From Amycolatopsis anabasis (lineage in GTDB: Bacteria; Actinomycetota; Actinomycetes; Mycobacteriales; Pseudonocardiaceae), in contig NZ_VTHK01000007.1 of the NCBI RefSeq assembly GCF_009765355.1, positions 1 through 64,000 on the forward strand: a stretch of DNA of 64,000 bases. The letters are read 5' to 3'. Made by a program: the position numbers and the translations under genes. The stretch's first letter is position 1; each line of letters opens with the position of its first letter. Positions 25,889 to 34,703 of this stretch are shown here, piece by piece. Under the pieces are notes generated by a model. It was not told the origin of the DNA and did not search any database. It saw nothing but the letters and a program-made list of their open reading frames with translations.

Positions 25889-28471
25889 GTGCCTGACGAC
25901 CTTGACGCTGATCCTCCTCAGCCGTCGAATTCTCCGGAAACGCTGCGGTCCAAGGCCGACCTGGCCGTGGAGGTCCGCCGGCTCCTGCTGGCTCACGAGC
26001 GAAAAACCCACCGGCCGGTCAAGCGAGCCACGCTCGCGAAGGCCATCGGCGTCTCGGTCAGCAGCCTGTACGCCTACCTCAACGGCACAACCTTGCCGCC
26101 CACCGACACGTTCGACCGCCTGCTCGACGCGCTCGGCGTTCCAGCCGCCGAGCGGCGTCGGCTGTCCACCGCCAGAGACAACCTGGACGTCCACGGCGCG
26201 CTGCCGGCTACGTCCGCACCGCCGCCGCAGGAACTTCCTTCGGACGTCTTCGGATTCACCGGGCGGGCCGAACAACTCGCCGAACTGGACCGGATGCTTG
26301 CCTTGTCGGACAAGGGAGTCTCGGCCGTCGTGATCTCGGCGCTGTCCGGCACGGCGGGCGTCGGCAAAACCTCCCTCGCCGTGCACTGGGCACACCGGGT
26401 TCGTGACCGATTCCCCGACGGCCAGCTGTATGTCGACCTACGTGGCTACGATCCCAGCGAACCCATGCGGCCCGTCAAAGCCCTGGAGACCTTCCTGCGC
26501 GGCCTTGGTGTCTCCGGTCTGGACATCCCGAACGAACTGCCCGAACGCGCCGCGCGGTACCGCACATTGCTTGCCGACAAGCAAATGCTGGTGGTGCTGG
26601 ACAATGCCCACTCAACCGAGCAGATCCGTGATCTTCTTCCCGGCACGTCGTCCTGCTTCGTCATCGTGACCAGCCGGGACAGCCTCGCCGGCCTGGTGGC
26701 CCGGCACGGTGCGCGCCGGGTCGACATCGACCTCCTCCCGACCGAGGACGCCGTTTCGTTGCTGCGCACCCTCATCGGCGATCGGGTGGCAGCCGAACCG
26801 GCCGCGGCGGCCGTGTTGGCCGAACGCTGCGCCCGATTGCCCTTGGCCCTGCGCATCGCCGCCGAGATCGCCATCGCTCGGCCCACCATGAGCCTGGTCG
26901 ATCTCGTTGCCGAGCTCGAAAAGCACCGACTCGACATGTTCGGCGCCGGCGGCGACCAGCGCACCGCGGTTCGCGCGGTGTTCTCCTGGTCCTACAAGCA
27001 CCTTCGCGACGATTCCGCCCTCGTGTTCCGGCTGCTCGGCCTGCACCCCGGCCCCGACTTCGACCCGTACGTGGCCGCCGCGGTCGCAAACCTCGACCTC
27101 GGCGACGCGAAGCGACTGCTGACGGAACTGGTGGATGTCCATCTGGTTCAGCAACTCGGTGCCGGCCGATACCGCTTCCACGATCTGCTGCGTGCGTACG
27201 CCGCGCAGCTGGCCGCCGAGACCGACACCACCGACGACCGGCGGGCGGCGCTGAGCCGGTTGTTCGACTACCACCTGCACACCGCCTCGGCAGCGATGGA
27301 CGTGATCGCACCCGAGGAGAAGCACCACCGGCCCGACGTTCCGGCACCGGGCACGCCCGTCCCGGCTTTGCACGGCTACGAGCAGGCCATGACATGGGTG
27401 GAGACCGAGCGCCCCAACCTGCTGGCTGCCGCGGAACATGCCGCCGGCCACGGCTGGCCGGCGCACACCAGCCATCTGTCCGTGATCTTGTGGCGCTATT
27501 TCCACATTTGTGGCCATCGCGACGACGCTCTCACCTTGCATACTCGCGCACTTGCCACCGCCAAGAACACCGGAAACCGCGTTCTCGAAGGCCATGCGCT
27601 GAACAACCTCGGGAGCGTCTACTGGCAGTTGGGACTCTATGACGAGGCCCTGGCCCGCCATCAGCAGGCACTTGACGTCGCTCGCGACACCGGAAACCGC
27701 GTTCTCGAAGGCCATGCGCGATACGGTGTCGGCTTCGTCTACTCGCGGGTGGGGCAACTCCACGAGGCCCTGACCTACCTCCAGAGCGCCGTGGCCTTCG
27801 CCGGCGACACCGGCAACCGCCCCCTGGAAGGCCGCGCGCTGAGTAACATCGGCCTGATCTATTGGCAATTGGGGCGGTACGACCAGGCTCTCGGCTACCA
27901 CCAGCAGGCCTTGGCGATTGCCCACGATATCGACGATCACACCCTCGAGGGCGCCGCGCTGGACAACCTCGGGAGTGACTACGAGCGGTTGGGGCGCTAC
28001 GACCAGGCTCTGCCCCATCATCAGCAGGCGCTCGACGTCGCATACCACACCCGAAACCGCTATCTGGAAGGCTATGCGCTGAAAAGCCTGGGGAGTGTCT
28101 ACGAGCGGTTGGGGCGCTACGACCAGGCTCTGGCGCATCATCAGCGGGCGCTCGAGGTCGCCCAGCAGACCGGCAACCGCAGCCTGGAAACCGAGGCACT
28201 CAACAGCCTTGGTGAGACCACTCGCTCATGCCTGTCCATGGATCCGGCCGACACTCTCGACCATCATCAACGTGCCCTGGACTTGGCCGGCAAGATCGGC
28301 GACCGCTACGAACAGGCCCGCGCCCACGACGGCCTTGCCCACGCTCACCAGGACCTCGACCATCCGCTCGACGCCCGCCACCATTGGCAGCAAGCATTGG
28401 CCATCTACACCGAACTCGGCGTCCCCGAGGCGGACCAGGCTCGCACCCAACTCGCCGGGCTCGACAATTGA
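25889..28471 (+). CDS. STAND-type regulator: HTH, NB-ARC ATPase and TPR repeats
   Basis: This 860-residue protein has an N-terminal XRE-like HTH (ATLAKAIGVSVSSLYAYLNG, about 50-68), an NB-ARC/AAA nucleotide-binding domain with P-loop ALSGTAGVGKTSLAVHWAH (about 152-170), MLVVLDNAHSTEQIRDLLPG as Walker B and RLPLALRIAAEI as the GLPL-like motif, then a winged helix and at least seven TPR units of 40 residues from about 540 to the end. GTG at 25889 follows GGAG. Such SARP-less AfsR-like regulators integrate ligand or protein signals. Several TPR units are nearly identical in DNA, showing recent duplication. Confidence 0.88.
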   Translation: MPDDLDADPPQPSNSPETLRSKADLAVEVRRLLLAHERKTHRPVKRATLAKAIGVSVSSLYAYLNGTTLPPTDTFDRLLDALGVPAAERRRLSTARDNLDVHGALPATSAPPPQELPSDVFGFTGRAEQLAELDRMLALSDKGVSAVVISALSGTAGVGKTSLAVHWAHRVRDRFPDGQLYVDLRGYDPSEPMRPVKALETFLRGLGVSGLDIPNELPERAARYRTLLADKQMLVVLDNAHSTEQIRDLLPGTSSCFVIVTSRDSLAGLVARHGARRVDIDLLPTEDAVSLLRTLIGDRVAAEPAAAAVLAERCARLPLALRIAAEIAIARPTMSLVDLVAELEKHRLDMFGAGGDQRTAVRAVFSWSYKHLRDDSALVFRLLGLHPGPDFDPYVAAAVANLDLGDAKRLLTELVDVHLVQQLGAGRYRFHDLLRAYAAQLAAETDTTDDRRAALSRLFDYHLHTASAAMDVIAPEEKHHRPDVPAPGTPVPALHGYEQAMTWVETERPNLLAAAEHAAGHGWPAHTSHLSVILWRYFHICGHRDDALTLHTRALATAKNTGNRVLEGHALNNLGSVYWQLGLYDEALARHQQALDVARDTGNRVLEGHARYGVGFVYSRVGQLHEALTYLQSAVAFAGDTGNRPLEGRALSNIGLIYWQLGRYDQALGYHQQALAIAHDIDDHTLEGAALDNLGSDYERLGRYDQALPHHQQALDVAYHTRNRYLEGYALKSLGSVYERLGRYDQALAHHQRALEVAQQTGNRSLETEALNSLGETTRSCLSMDPADTLDHHQRALDLAGKIGDRYEQARAHDGLAHAHQDLDHPLDARHHWQQALAIYTELGVPEADQARTQLAGLDN

Positions 28472-28825
28472 CCCATGTCTATTGCCCGAACCGGCTCCCG
28501 CTCGGCGAACACCATCGAGTAGGCGGTGACCGTCTTGCCGCCCGCAGGGTCATCTGGCCGGTGATGACCTCATGCGGGTCGACGAACCGGCTGCTCATCG
28601 GCTGCCGCCGGTTCCCTGGCGCCCAAGGCGTCGGCGCGCCGGATGGGGAGTCCGCCGGGCAGCAGCCGGGAGGTGTCGGTGCGCAGGCCTTGCCCATCGC
28701 CCCAGTTCGCCTTCCTGAAGCCGATCGTGGTCACCGCGAAGGAGGAGTCGTCGTCCACGTGGGAACCGTAGGCGGTGTCGTCGATTTCGATCCGGACCGG
28801 CAGCGCGGCGTCGACGGCCGCGCGG
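28472..28825. other. Intergenic with a possible minus-strand remnant
   Basis: On the minus strand about 28620-28815 reads VRIEIDDTAYGSHVDDDSSF then AVTTIGFRKANWGDGQGLRT, which looks protein-like and sits just downstream of the phosphotransferase stop, but it lacks a start and breaks afterwards. I cannot name the family. No other gene is supported. Confidence 0.35.
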
Positions 28826-29752
28826 CTATCGCTCGTCGGCGTCGAGCCGGGTCAGCGCGGCGCTGAGGAACGTGTCTCGGCGTTGCCCGAGAACGTCGGC
28901 GTCGAGGTCTGGCCGGCCCTGGTCGTGGATCGCCGGAACGGCGAACGCCATGTCGGCCAGGGTGCGGGACGCCGCCACCACGTCCCAGTAGGCGACCTGG
29001 TCGGCCAGTCGGCCGGTAGCCCGCTGCCAGCCCTGCAGCACCTGCTCGGCGGCGGGTAGCCCGAACATCAGGGCCGCGTCGAAGCGCGCCCCGCCGAGGT
29101 CGATTCCCGGCGATCCGGCGCCGGCGCTGTCCCAGTCGACCAGTCCTGTGCAGCGGTCGCCGGACCACAGGGTGTTCCCGTACCACAGGTCACCGTGCAC
29201 GAAAACCGTCGGACCCTGGGGCAGGGGAAGCTGGGCCAGGCGTTCCTCAGCGGCCGCCAGCAGCGCGGTGGTGCCCTTCTCGCGACGGCGGGCCGCGAAG
29301 TCCACCTCCGCCATCGGGCGGGTCCGCAGCGGCAAAGCGGCCCGAGGCGCCAGCGGGACCGCCTGCAGTGCGGCCGCCGCGGCCCCCAGGCCGCGCAGCC
29401 GCCCGGTGGAGGCGACCGGTGGGATCCGGCTGTGCCCGGCCAGCACCGTGGTCAGCACCGCCAACGCGCCCGCCGCGGCACCGTCGAGATCCGCGGCGAT
29501 CAGCCCAGCCGCGGGCAACCGGTGGTCACCGGCCACCCGCAACGCCGCCACCTCGGTGCCGAACCGCTGGCGATGCTCGGGATCGGTGGGGTCTCCGAGC
29601 CGCAGCACGGCCGCCTCGACCCGGCCGACCGGGTCGAACCTCAGCAGCCACGGGTTGGCGCCCTCGCGCAAGCCGGTGACCGCGGCCACCCGGACATCGC
29701 CACCCACCGCGCCGACCGCCCAGCGCAGCGACTCCTCAGACGGCTCGGACAC
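28826..29752 (-). CDS. Aminoglycoside-phosphotransferase-fold kinase
   Basis: This 308-residue APH-family protein has the catalytic loop VFVHGDLWYGNTLWSGD (HGDxxxxN) and the Mg-binding GLVDWDSAGAGSPGIDLG. The N-terminal lobe has AAVLRLGDPTDPEHRQRF. GGAGGG lies seven bases ahead of the GTG start. The family includes antibiotic kinases, homoserine/choline kinases and many unassigned members; nothing here proves drug resistance. It is monocistronic as far as I can see. Confidence 0.8.
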   Translation of the reverse strand: MSEPSEESLRWAVGAVGGDVRVAAVTGLREGANPWLLRFDPVGRVEAAVLRLGDPTDPEHRQRFGTEVAALRVAGDHRLPAAGLIAADLDGAAAGALAVLTTVLAGHSRIPPVASTGRLRGLGAAAAALQAVPLAPRAALPLRTRPMAEVDFAARRREKGTTALLAAAEERLAQLPLPQGPTVFVHGDLWYGNTLWSGDRCTGLVDWDSAGAGSPGIDLGGARFDAALMFGLPAAEQVLQGWQRATGRLADQVAYWDVVAASRTLADMAFAVPAIHDQGRPDLDADVLGQRRDTFLSAALTRLDADER

Positions 29753-30118
29753 CGCAACCCTCCACGTCCCGTCGGGATGCCCAGGCCCCCCGACGCACGG
29801 TCAATACACACCGTCGTAGTCACCAGGGCCCTCAGCGTCAACCATGAGACAACCGAATTCCGACCGTTCACTTGGTTCGGACAACAGTCCGTTATCCGGT
29901 AAGGCGATGCGCCAGAGGAGCGGCATGATGGCGACATTGAAGTCTCGGCGGCTCGCCAACGGTGCGCCCGCATGGCGGTCGAAACCTTCCTCGAGGGGCC
30001 GACCGTCGCTGGCAACGCCAACACCTTGTGCGCCTACCAGCACATGCTCGACCGGGCCGCCGAGGTGCCCGGTCCACACCGGACACTCGCCAAGGTTGCT
30101 GGTATTGGCGGGCCGCGG
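29753..30118. other. Intergenic; possible short minus-strand frame
   Basis: A 92-codon minus-strand frame (29801-30079) has protein-like wording (DFNVAIMPLLWRIALPD) but no ribosome site or family. I see nothing else in these 366 bases. Confidence 0.3.
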
Positions 30119-31219
30119 TCAGGACGCTACGGAGGTCCAGTCGGTGAATCCGCTCGGGTCGTGCCGGCCGAGGCTGGCGTGCTCGAACATGCCCCATCCG
30201 GTTTCGCCGGCGCACCGGGCCCGGGCGACGTGATCGGACACGCCCCACGGCACTCGTGCGGCCACGGCGGGATCGGTGAGGTCGTACACCGAGGCGGAGC
30301 GCCAGTCCGGACCCCGCCAGCTGCCGTGGCTCCATTCCGGGTCGCCGCCGTACCCGGCGCCGATGTGCAGCGCCACGGAGTTCAGGGTCTCGATCTCGAC
30401 GAGCAGGGGGGCGCCGTCGGGCGTGGTCAGGTGCAGGCGGGCGTGCCGTGGGTGGCGGGTGCCGCCGCGGTAGTCGATCTCGATGCGGGGCCAGCCGAGC
30501 TGCTCGACGCGGCCGTCGGGAAAGATCCGCGTGGCGTCGTTCAGGGTGCGGTACCCGTCCGGTGCTTCCTGGACGATGACCACGAGCGCGAAGCTGTCGA
30601 ACCGCAGTGGCGCGTACAGCCACCAGAATCCGTCCGCGGGTTCGTCGCCTGCCCGTCCGGCGGGTTCGGGTTCGCCGATCGGACGGATACCCCAGGACCG
30701 GTCGCGGGTGCCCACCCACGACTCGGGTGTGGCGGTGTGGTCGGTGCCGTCTACGTGGAGGCTGCCGGTCCACGAACCCACCTGGGCGAAGCGTTGCGCG
30801 TCGAGCGTGGGCCGGGGGCCGGTGAGCAGCAGGTGGCGGGGCTCGAGCACCGGCGGGAAGGACGCGTCCCAGGTGAGGTCGAACCCCAGTTCGGGGTGGT
30901 CGCAGAGCAATCTGATGCGGTGCAGCGGCCGGGCCACCTCGATGTGGAAGGGCCCGACCCGCTGGTCCAGGGTCGGGCCGTCGAGTACGTCGGACAGCCG
31001 GAGCGCGTACTGCCGGTCGCCGGAGCGCACGGTGGCGAAGGCGTCCTTCACGCCCAGGTTGGGGTAGAACCCCATGCCGCAGACGAAGAAGATGTCGCCG
31101 GTGCGGTCGTGCGCGTTGAAGTAGCTGCGGTCGTAGAAGTTCCGATCACTCGTGGCGACCCTGGCCAGGGACAGCGGCGCCTGGTGCACGGGGTACTCGT
31201 CCAGTTCGACCGGCTTCAT
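30119..31219 (-). CDS. DUF7064-like protein (lipid/steroid locus type)
   Basis: This 366-residue soluble protein belongs, as far as I can tell, to the DUF7064/7065-type beta-sandwich proteins found beside acyl-CoA dehydrogenase-, kinase- and aldehyde-dehydrogenase genes in actinobacterial lipid clusters. Visible stretches are RNFYDRSYFNAHDRTGDIFF, DQRVGPFHIEVARPLHRIRL and SWVGTRDRSWGIRPIGEPEP, the last typical of the family. The reaction is unknown. It is divergent from the kinase-aldehyde dehydrogenase operon and shares with it a perfect KstR-type palindrome 49 bases upstream of its ATG. Confidence 0.7.
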   Translation of the reverse strand: MKPVELDEYPVHQAPLSLARVATSDRNFYDRSYFNAHDRTGDIFFVCGMGFYPNLGVKDAFATVRSGDRQYALRLSDVLDGPTLDQRVGPFHIEVARPLHRIRLLCDHPELGFDLTWDASFPPVLEPRHLLLTGPRPTLDAQRFAQVGSWTGSLHVDGTDHTATPESWVGTRDRSWGIRPIGEPEPAGRAGDEPADGFWWLYAPLRFDSFALVVIVQEAPDGYRTLNDATRIFPDGRVEQLGWPRIEIDYRGGTRHPRHARLHLTTPDGAPLLVEIETLNSVALHIGAGYGGDPEWSHGSWRGPDWRSASVYDLTDPAVAARVPWGVSDHVARARCAGETGWGMFEHASLGRHDPSGFTDWTSVAS

Positions 31220-31267
31220 TTGACCTGACCCGTTCGTCGGTTTCGGACCGTGGCGATCCCACTACTG

Positions 31268-31281
31268 TAGAACCGGTTCTA
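31268..31281. promoter_or_regulatory. KstR-type operator TAGAACCGGTTCTA
   Basis: This 14-bp perfect palindrome fits TNNAACNNGTTNNA, the consensus of the TetR-family repressor KstR that controls sterol and fatty-acid catabolism in mycolic-acid and related actinobacteria. It lies between divergent genes, 49 bases before the DUF7064-like gene and 116 before the kinase gene. Binding by KstR itself is inferred; another TetR regulator could use the site. Confidence 0.65.
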
Positions 31282-31396
31282 TCACACGCAAAGCCTCCTA
31301 GCGCGGCCGAACGGGCGACATCCGAAGACGAGGAAGAACACGTTTCACTACAGTGACGGGATCCGGACACATTCGCCGAGTCCACCCGGGGTAAGC

Positions 31397-32560
31397 ATGC
31401 ACGGCAGCGACGACCCGCCGACGACGGTGGAACCGCCCACCGTCGCCCGCCCGACCACCTCCACCCGCGATCCCGGCGAACTCGGCCGCAGGCTGGGACG
31501 GTGGCTGGCAGCCACCCTGCCGCCCGGCTCGGCGCCGGAGGTAAGTGCGGTGGAACTGGCCTCGGGCAACGGGATGTCGTCCGAAACGGTGCTGTTCGAC
31601 GCCACCTGGCAAGAATCGGGGGCCCGGCGGACCCGGCCGCTGGTGGCGAGGGTGGCGCCGGAACCCTCGACGCTGCCGGTGTTCCCGGTCTACGACATGC
31701 AGCGGCAGTTCCGGGTGATGCGCACGATCCGGGCGTGCTCCCGGATCCCGGTGCCGGCCGTGCTGTGGTCGGAAACCGACGAGCAGGCGCTGGGCGCGCC
31801 GTTCTTCGTGATGGAACGGGTCACCGGACTGGTCCCGCCGGACGTCATGCCCTACAACTTCGGCTCCTGGCTGACCGACGCCTCCCCGGCCGAGCGCGCA
31901 CGCCTGCAGGAGTCCTCCGTCCAAGTGCTGGCCGATCTGCACGGCATCAGCCGGCCGGTGGAGCGGTTCGGTTTCCTGCGCGCGGAACAGCCGACCGGCG
32001 CCACCGCGCTGGACGCGCACGTGACCGGCCAGCGCGCCTACTACGACTGGGTGTCCTCGGACGGGATCCGTTCCCCGCTGATCGAAGCGGGCTTTTCCTG
32101 GCTGGACGCGCATCGTCCGCGCCAACCGGGGCCGACGGTGCTGAGCTGGGGCGACGCCCGGATCGGCAACATCATGTACCGGGATTTCCAGCCGGTGGCG
32201 GTGCTGGACTGGGAGATGGCCGGCCTCGCGCCGCCCGAGGTCGACCTCGGCTGGCTGATCTACCTGCACCGGTTCTTCGAAGATCTCGCGACCGCCGCCG
32301 GGCTGCCCGGGATGCCGGACTTCCTGCGCCGGGACGACGTGGCGGACCGCTACTGGCGGATGACCGGGTACCGCCCGGCCGACCTCGACTTCTACACGTT
32401 GTATGCGGCCCTGCGGCAGGCCATCGTGATGTTCCGGGTCCAGCGCCGCCGCATCCACTTCGGCGAGGCCGAACCACCGGCGAACCCCGACGACATGATC
32501 ATGCATCGCCGGGCGCTGGAGGCGATGCTCGCCGGAACCTACTGGGAAGAGGTCGGCTGA
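31397..32560 (+). CDS. Phosphotransferase of the ACAD10/11-like kinase family
   Basis: This 387-residue APH-fold protein has VLSWGDARIGNIMYRDFQPV as the catalytic loop (SWGDxxxxN replaces the usual HGD) and AVLDWEMAGLAPPEVDLGWL as the metal-binding motif. The N-terminal lobe reads LASGNGMSSETVLFDATW. This subgroup resembles the kinase domain of human ACAD10/11, which phosphorylates 4-hydroxy-acyl-CoA compounds. One base separates its stop from the aldehyde dehydrogenase ATG, so the two are one transcription unit downstream of the KstR-type box. Confidence 0.82.
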   Translation: MHGSDDPPTTVEPPTVARPTTSTRDPGELGRRLGRWLAATLPPGSAPEVSAVELASGNGMSSETVLFDATWQESGARRTRPLVARVAPEPSTLPVFPVYDMQRQFRVMRTIRACSRIPVPAVLWSETDEQALGAPFFVMERVTGLVPPDVMPYNFGSWLTDASPAERARLQESSVQVLADLHGISRPVERFGFLRAEQPTGATALDAHVTGQRAYYDWVSSDGIRSPLIEAGFSWLDAHRPRQPGPTVLSWGDARIGNIMYRDFQPVAVLDWEMAGLAPPEVDLGWLIYLHRFFEDLATAAGLPGMPDFLRRDDVADRYWRMTGYRPADLDFYTLYAALRQAIVMFRVQRRRIHFGEAEPPANPDDMIMHRRALEAMLAGTYWEEVG

Positions 32561-32561
32561 C

Positions 32562-34013
32562 ATGTCCTGGCCACGACGCGACTACGACCAGCTCTTCGTC
32601 GGTGGGCGGTGGACCGATCCACTGGGCGACCGCGTGCTGGAGATCCGGTCTCCGGCAACGCTGGAGACCGTCGGGCGCTGCCCGGAGGCGACCGAAGCCG
32701 ACGTCGACGCCGCGGTGCGGACCGCCCGGCAGGCGTTCGAGACCGGGCCGTGGACGCGTACCGCACCTGGGGAAAGGGCGCGTGTGCTCGGGCGGGTGGC
32801 GGCGCTCCTGGACGAGCGCGGCGAAGACATCACCCAGCTCATTTCCGCGGAAATGGGCGCACCGCCGATGATGGTCCGGATGCTGCAGCACGCCCCGGCT
32901 ACCGCGGTGCTGAACTTCTACGCCGGGCTCGCGGAAACCTTCCCCTGGGAGGAAACCCGGCAGGGCGCCTTCGGACAGACGCGGGTGCGCCGCGAGCCCG
33001 CCGGCATCGTGGCCGCGATCACGGCCTGGAACGTGCCGCTCTTCCTCGCGATCAACAAGCTCGCGCCGGCGCTGCTCGCCGGTTGCCCGGTGATCCTCAA
33101 ACCGGCGCCGGAGACTCCGCTGGACGCGTTGGCGCTCGCCGAGCTGTTCGCCGAGGCGGGCCTGCCCGACGGGGTGCTGTCGGTGCTGCCGGGTGGCCGC
33201 GAAATCGGCGAGTCGCTGGTCGCCCACCCGGACATCGACAAGATCAGCTTCACCGGCAGCACCGCCGCTGGGCGTCGGGTCGGGGCGGTAGCCGCGCAAC
33301 AGCTGAAGCGATGCTCACTCGAACTCGGCGGCAAGTCCGCGGCCATCGTGCTCGACGACATCGACCTCGACGCGACCATGCCGATGCTGGCCATGGCCGG
33401 GCTGATGAACAGCGGCCAGGCGTGTGTCGCGCAGAGCCGCATCCTGCTGCCGCGGGCCCGCTACCCGGAGATCGTCGAGGCGCTGGCCAAAACGGTCGCC
33501 GCGATGAAGACCGGTGACCCCGGCGACCCGGCGACCCAACTCGGCCCGCTGATCTCATCCCGCCAGCGCGACCGGGTCGAGGGCTACCTCGCCAAGGGCC
33601 GCGCGGAGGGTGCGCGGCTGGTCCTCGGCGGCAGGCGGCCACCAGAACCGCACACCGGGTGGTACGTCGAGCCGACCATCTTCGCCGACGTCAGCAACCA
33701 GGCAACCATCGCACAAGAAGAGATCTTCGGCCCGGTACTCGCGGTCATCCCCTACGACACCGAGGACGAGGCCGTGGCGATCGCCAACGACTCCGACTAC
33801 GGACTCGCCGGATCCGTCTGGACCCGCGACGTCGAACACGGCCTCGACATCGCCCGGCGCGTCCGCACCGGCACCTACGGCATCAACTGGTACGCCTTCG
33901 ACATGGGATCCCCCTTCGGCGGATACAAATGCTCGGGCATCGGCCGCGAGGGCGGGCCCGAGGGACTGGACACCTACTGCGAAACCAAATCAATCATGAT
34001 GCCACCCGCCTAA
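32562..34013 (+). CDS. NAD(P)-dependent aldehyde dehydrogenase
   Basis: This 483-residue enzyme has the full ALDH pattern: ITAWNVPLFLAINKLAPALL (cofactor site), KISFTGSTAAGRRVG, the general base in LELGGKSAAIVL and the catalytic Cys in NSGQACVAQSRIL, then QEEIFGPVLAVIPYDTEDEA. Length and motifs match the family. It oxidises an aldehyde, probably derived from a lipid or sterol side chain given the shared KstR-type operator and the kinase/DUF7064 neighbours. The substrate is inferred. Confidence 0.92.
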   Translation: MSWPRRDYDQLFVGGRWTDPLGDRVLEIRSPATLETVGRCPEATEADVDAAVRTARQAFETGPWTRTAPGERARVLGRVAALLDERGEDITQLISAEMGAPPMMVRMLQHAPATAVLNFYAGLAETFPWEETRQGAFGQTRVRREPAGIVAAITAWNVPLFLAINKLAPALLAGCPVILKPAPETPLDALALAELFAEAGLPDGVLSVLPGGREIGESLVAHPDIDKISFTGSTAAGRRVGAVAAQQLKRCSLELGGKSAAIVLDDIDLDATMPMLAMAGLMNSGQACVAQSRILLPRARYPEIVEALAKTVAAMKTGDPGDPATQLGPLISSRQRDRVEGYLAKGRAEGARLVLGGRRPPEPHTGWYVEPTIFADVSNQATIAQEEIFGPVLAVIPYDTEDEAVAIANDSDYGLAGSVWTRDVEHGLDIARRVRTGTYGINWYAFDMGSPFGGYKCSGIGREGGPEGLDTYCETKSIMMPPA

Positions 34014-34348
34014 CCGGATTCAGGAACCCAATACCATACCCGGCAAACCGCTCACAGCCACGCCGCGGCAATCCTCGAAACCAGTCCCCCGCCCGGAAAC
34101 ACCGCGTCGAAATCGAGCTATTTCAGGGCGACAGCACTGGCTCACGCGCACACCCACCACATCTCAAGCCGCAGCTTCGTGAGCTACGCCGCGTGATCCG
34201 CGCCGATCGCGGCACCGTCGCCAGCTCGGTGGCTCTGCTCACTCGGTGGTGTGTCATCTGACCTGGCGAAGTTGGTTCGCGGTTCTTTTATTGCCTGCGG
34301 CGCCCGTTCAAGACTGGCGGGAAAGCGACAACCGGACGGAGGAGCGCG
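34014..34348. other. Intergenic, nothing recognised
   Basis: These 335 bases lie between the aldehyde dehydrogenase and the small Asn-rich protein. I find no gene or hairpin that I would support; the promoter of the small gene is presumably near the right end. Confidence 0.4.
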
Positions 34349-34591
34349 ATGGACGACAACGGCGGATTCGCGGATAACGGGTCGAATGCGGCGGCCGCTT
34401 CGCCAGAAGGTTCGGGAGTGGGCGACGGTCTCGCCCACCTGGACATCGAAGACCAGGCGGTCCAGGTGGCCAACGGCGCTGGGGCGTCCAATCAGAACAA
34501 CACGGCCAGCGTCAACGACGATGGCTATTCAGAGATCACGCAATCGAACACCAACACATCCACCACAATCAACTTCTCCGAGCTCTGGTGA
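34349..34591 (+). CDS. 80-residue acidic Asn-rich protein without Lys, Arg or Cys
   Basis: GGACGGAGGA precedes the ATG, a strong ribosome site. The product starts MDDNGGFADNGSNAAAASPE, has an acidic middle (GLAHLDIEDQAVQVANGAG) and a polar tail (ASNQNNTASVNDDGYSEITQ then SNTNTSTTINFSELW). It contains no Lys, Arg or Cys at all and no signal peptide. The Asn/Gln/Thr spacing in the tail resembles beta-helical or curlin-like repeats. I do not recognise the family. It could be a structural or phase-separating protein, or a small secreted/vesicle cargo. Confidence 0.65.
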   Translation: MDDNGGFADNGSNAAAASPEGSGVGDGLAHLDIEDQAVQVANGAGASNQNNTASVNDDGYSEITQSNTNTSTTINFSELW

Positions 34592-34703
34592 GATGATTGT
34601 TCGCGCCGACCGCTGAAGTTCAATTGCTCCCGCAACGGAAATCAGGGCTGAAACAACACATTCACGCTGCCCAGGTCAATGATCAAGCGATCGAGAAGCA
34701 GCT

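Noticed and set aside
27540..28210. 120-bp periodic repeats that could be taken for a CRISPR or satellite array
   Set aside because: The repeats are in frame within a coding region, encode 40-residue TPR units and have no spacer structure.
28826..29752. Calling the APH-fold gene an aminoglycoside resistance gene
   Set aside because: The fold is shared by many kinases, and no feature here points to an aminoglycoside substrate.
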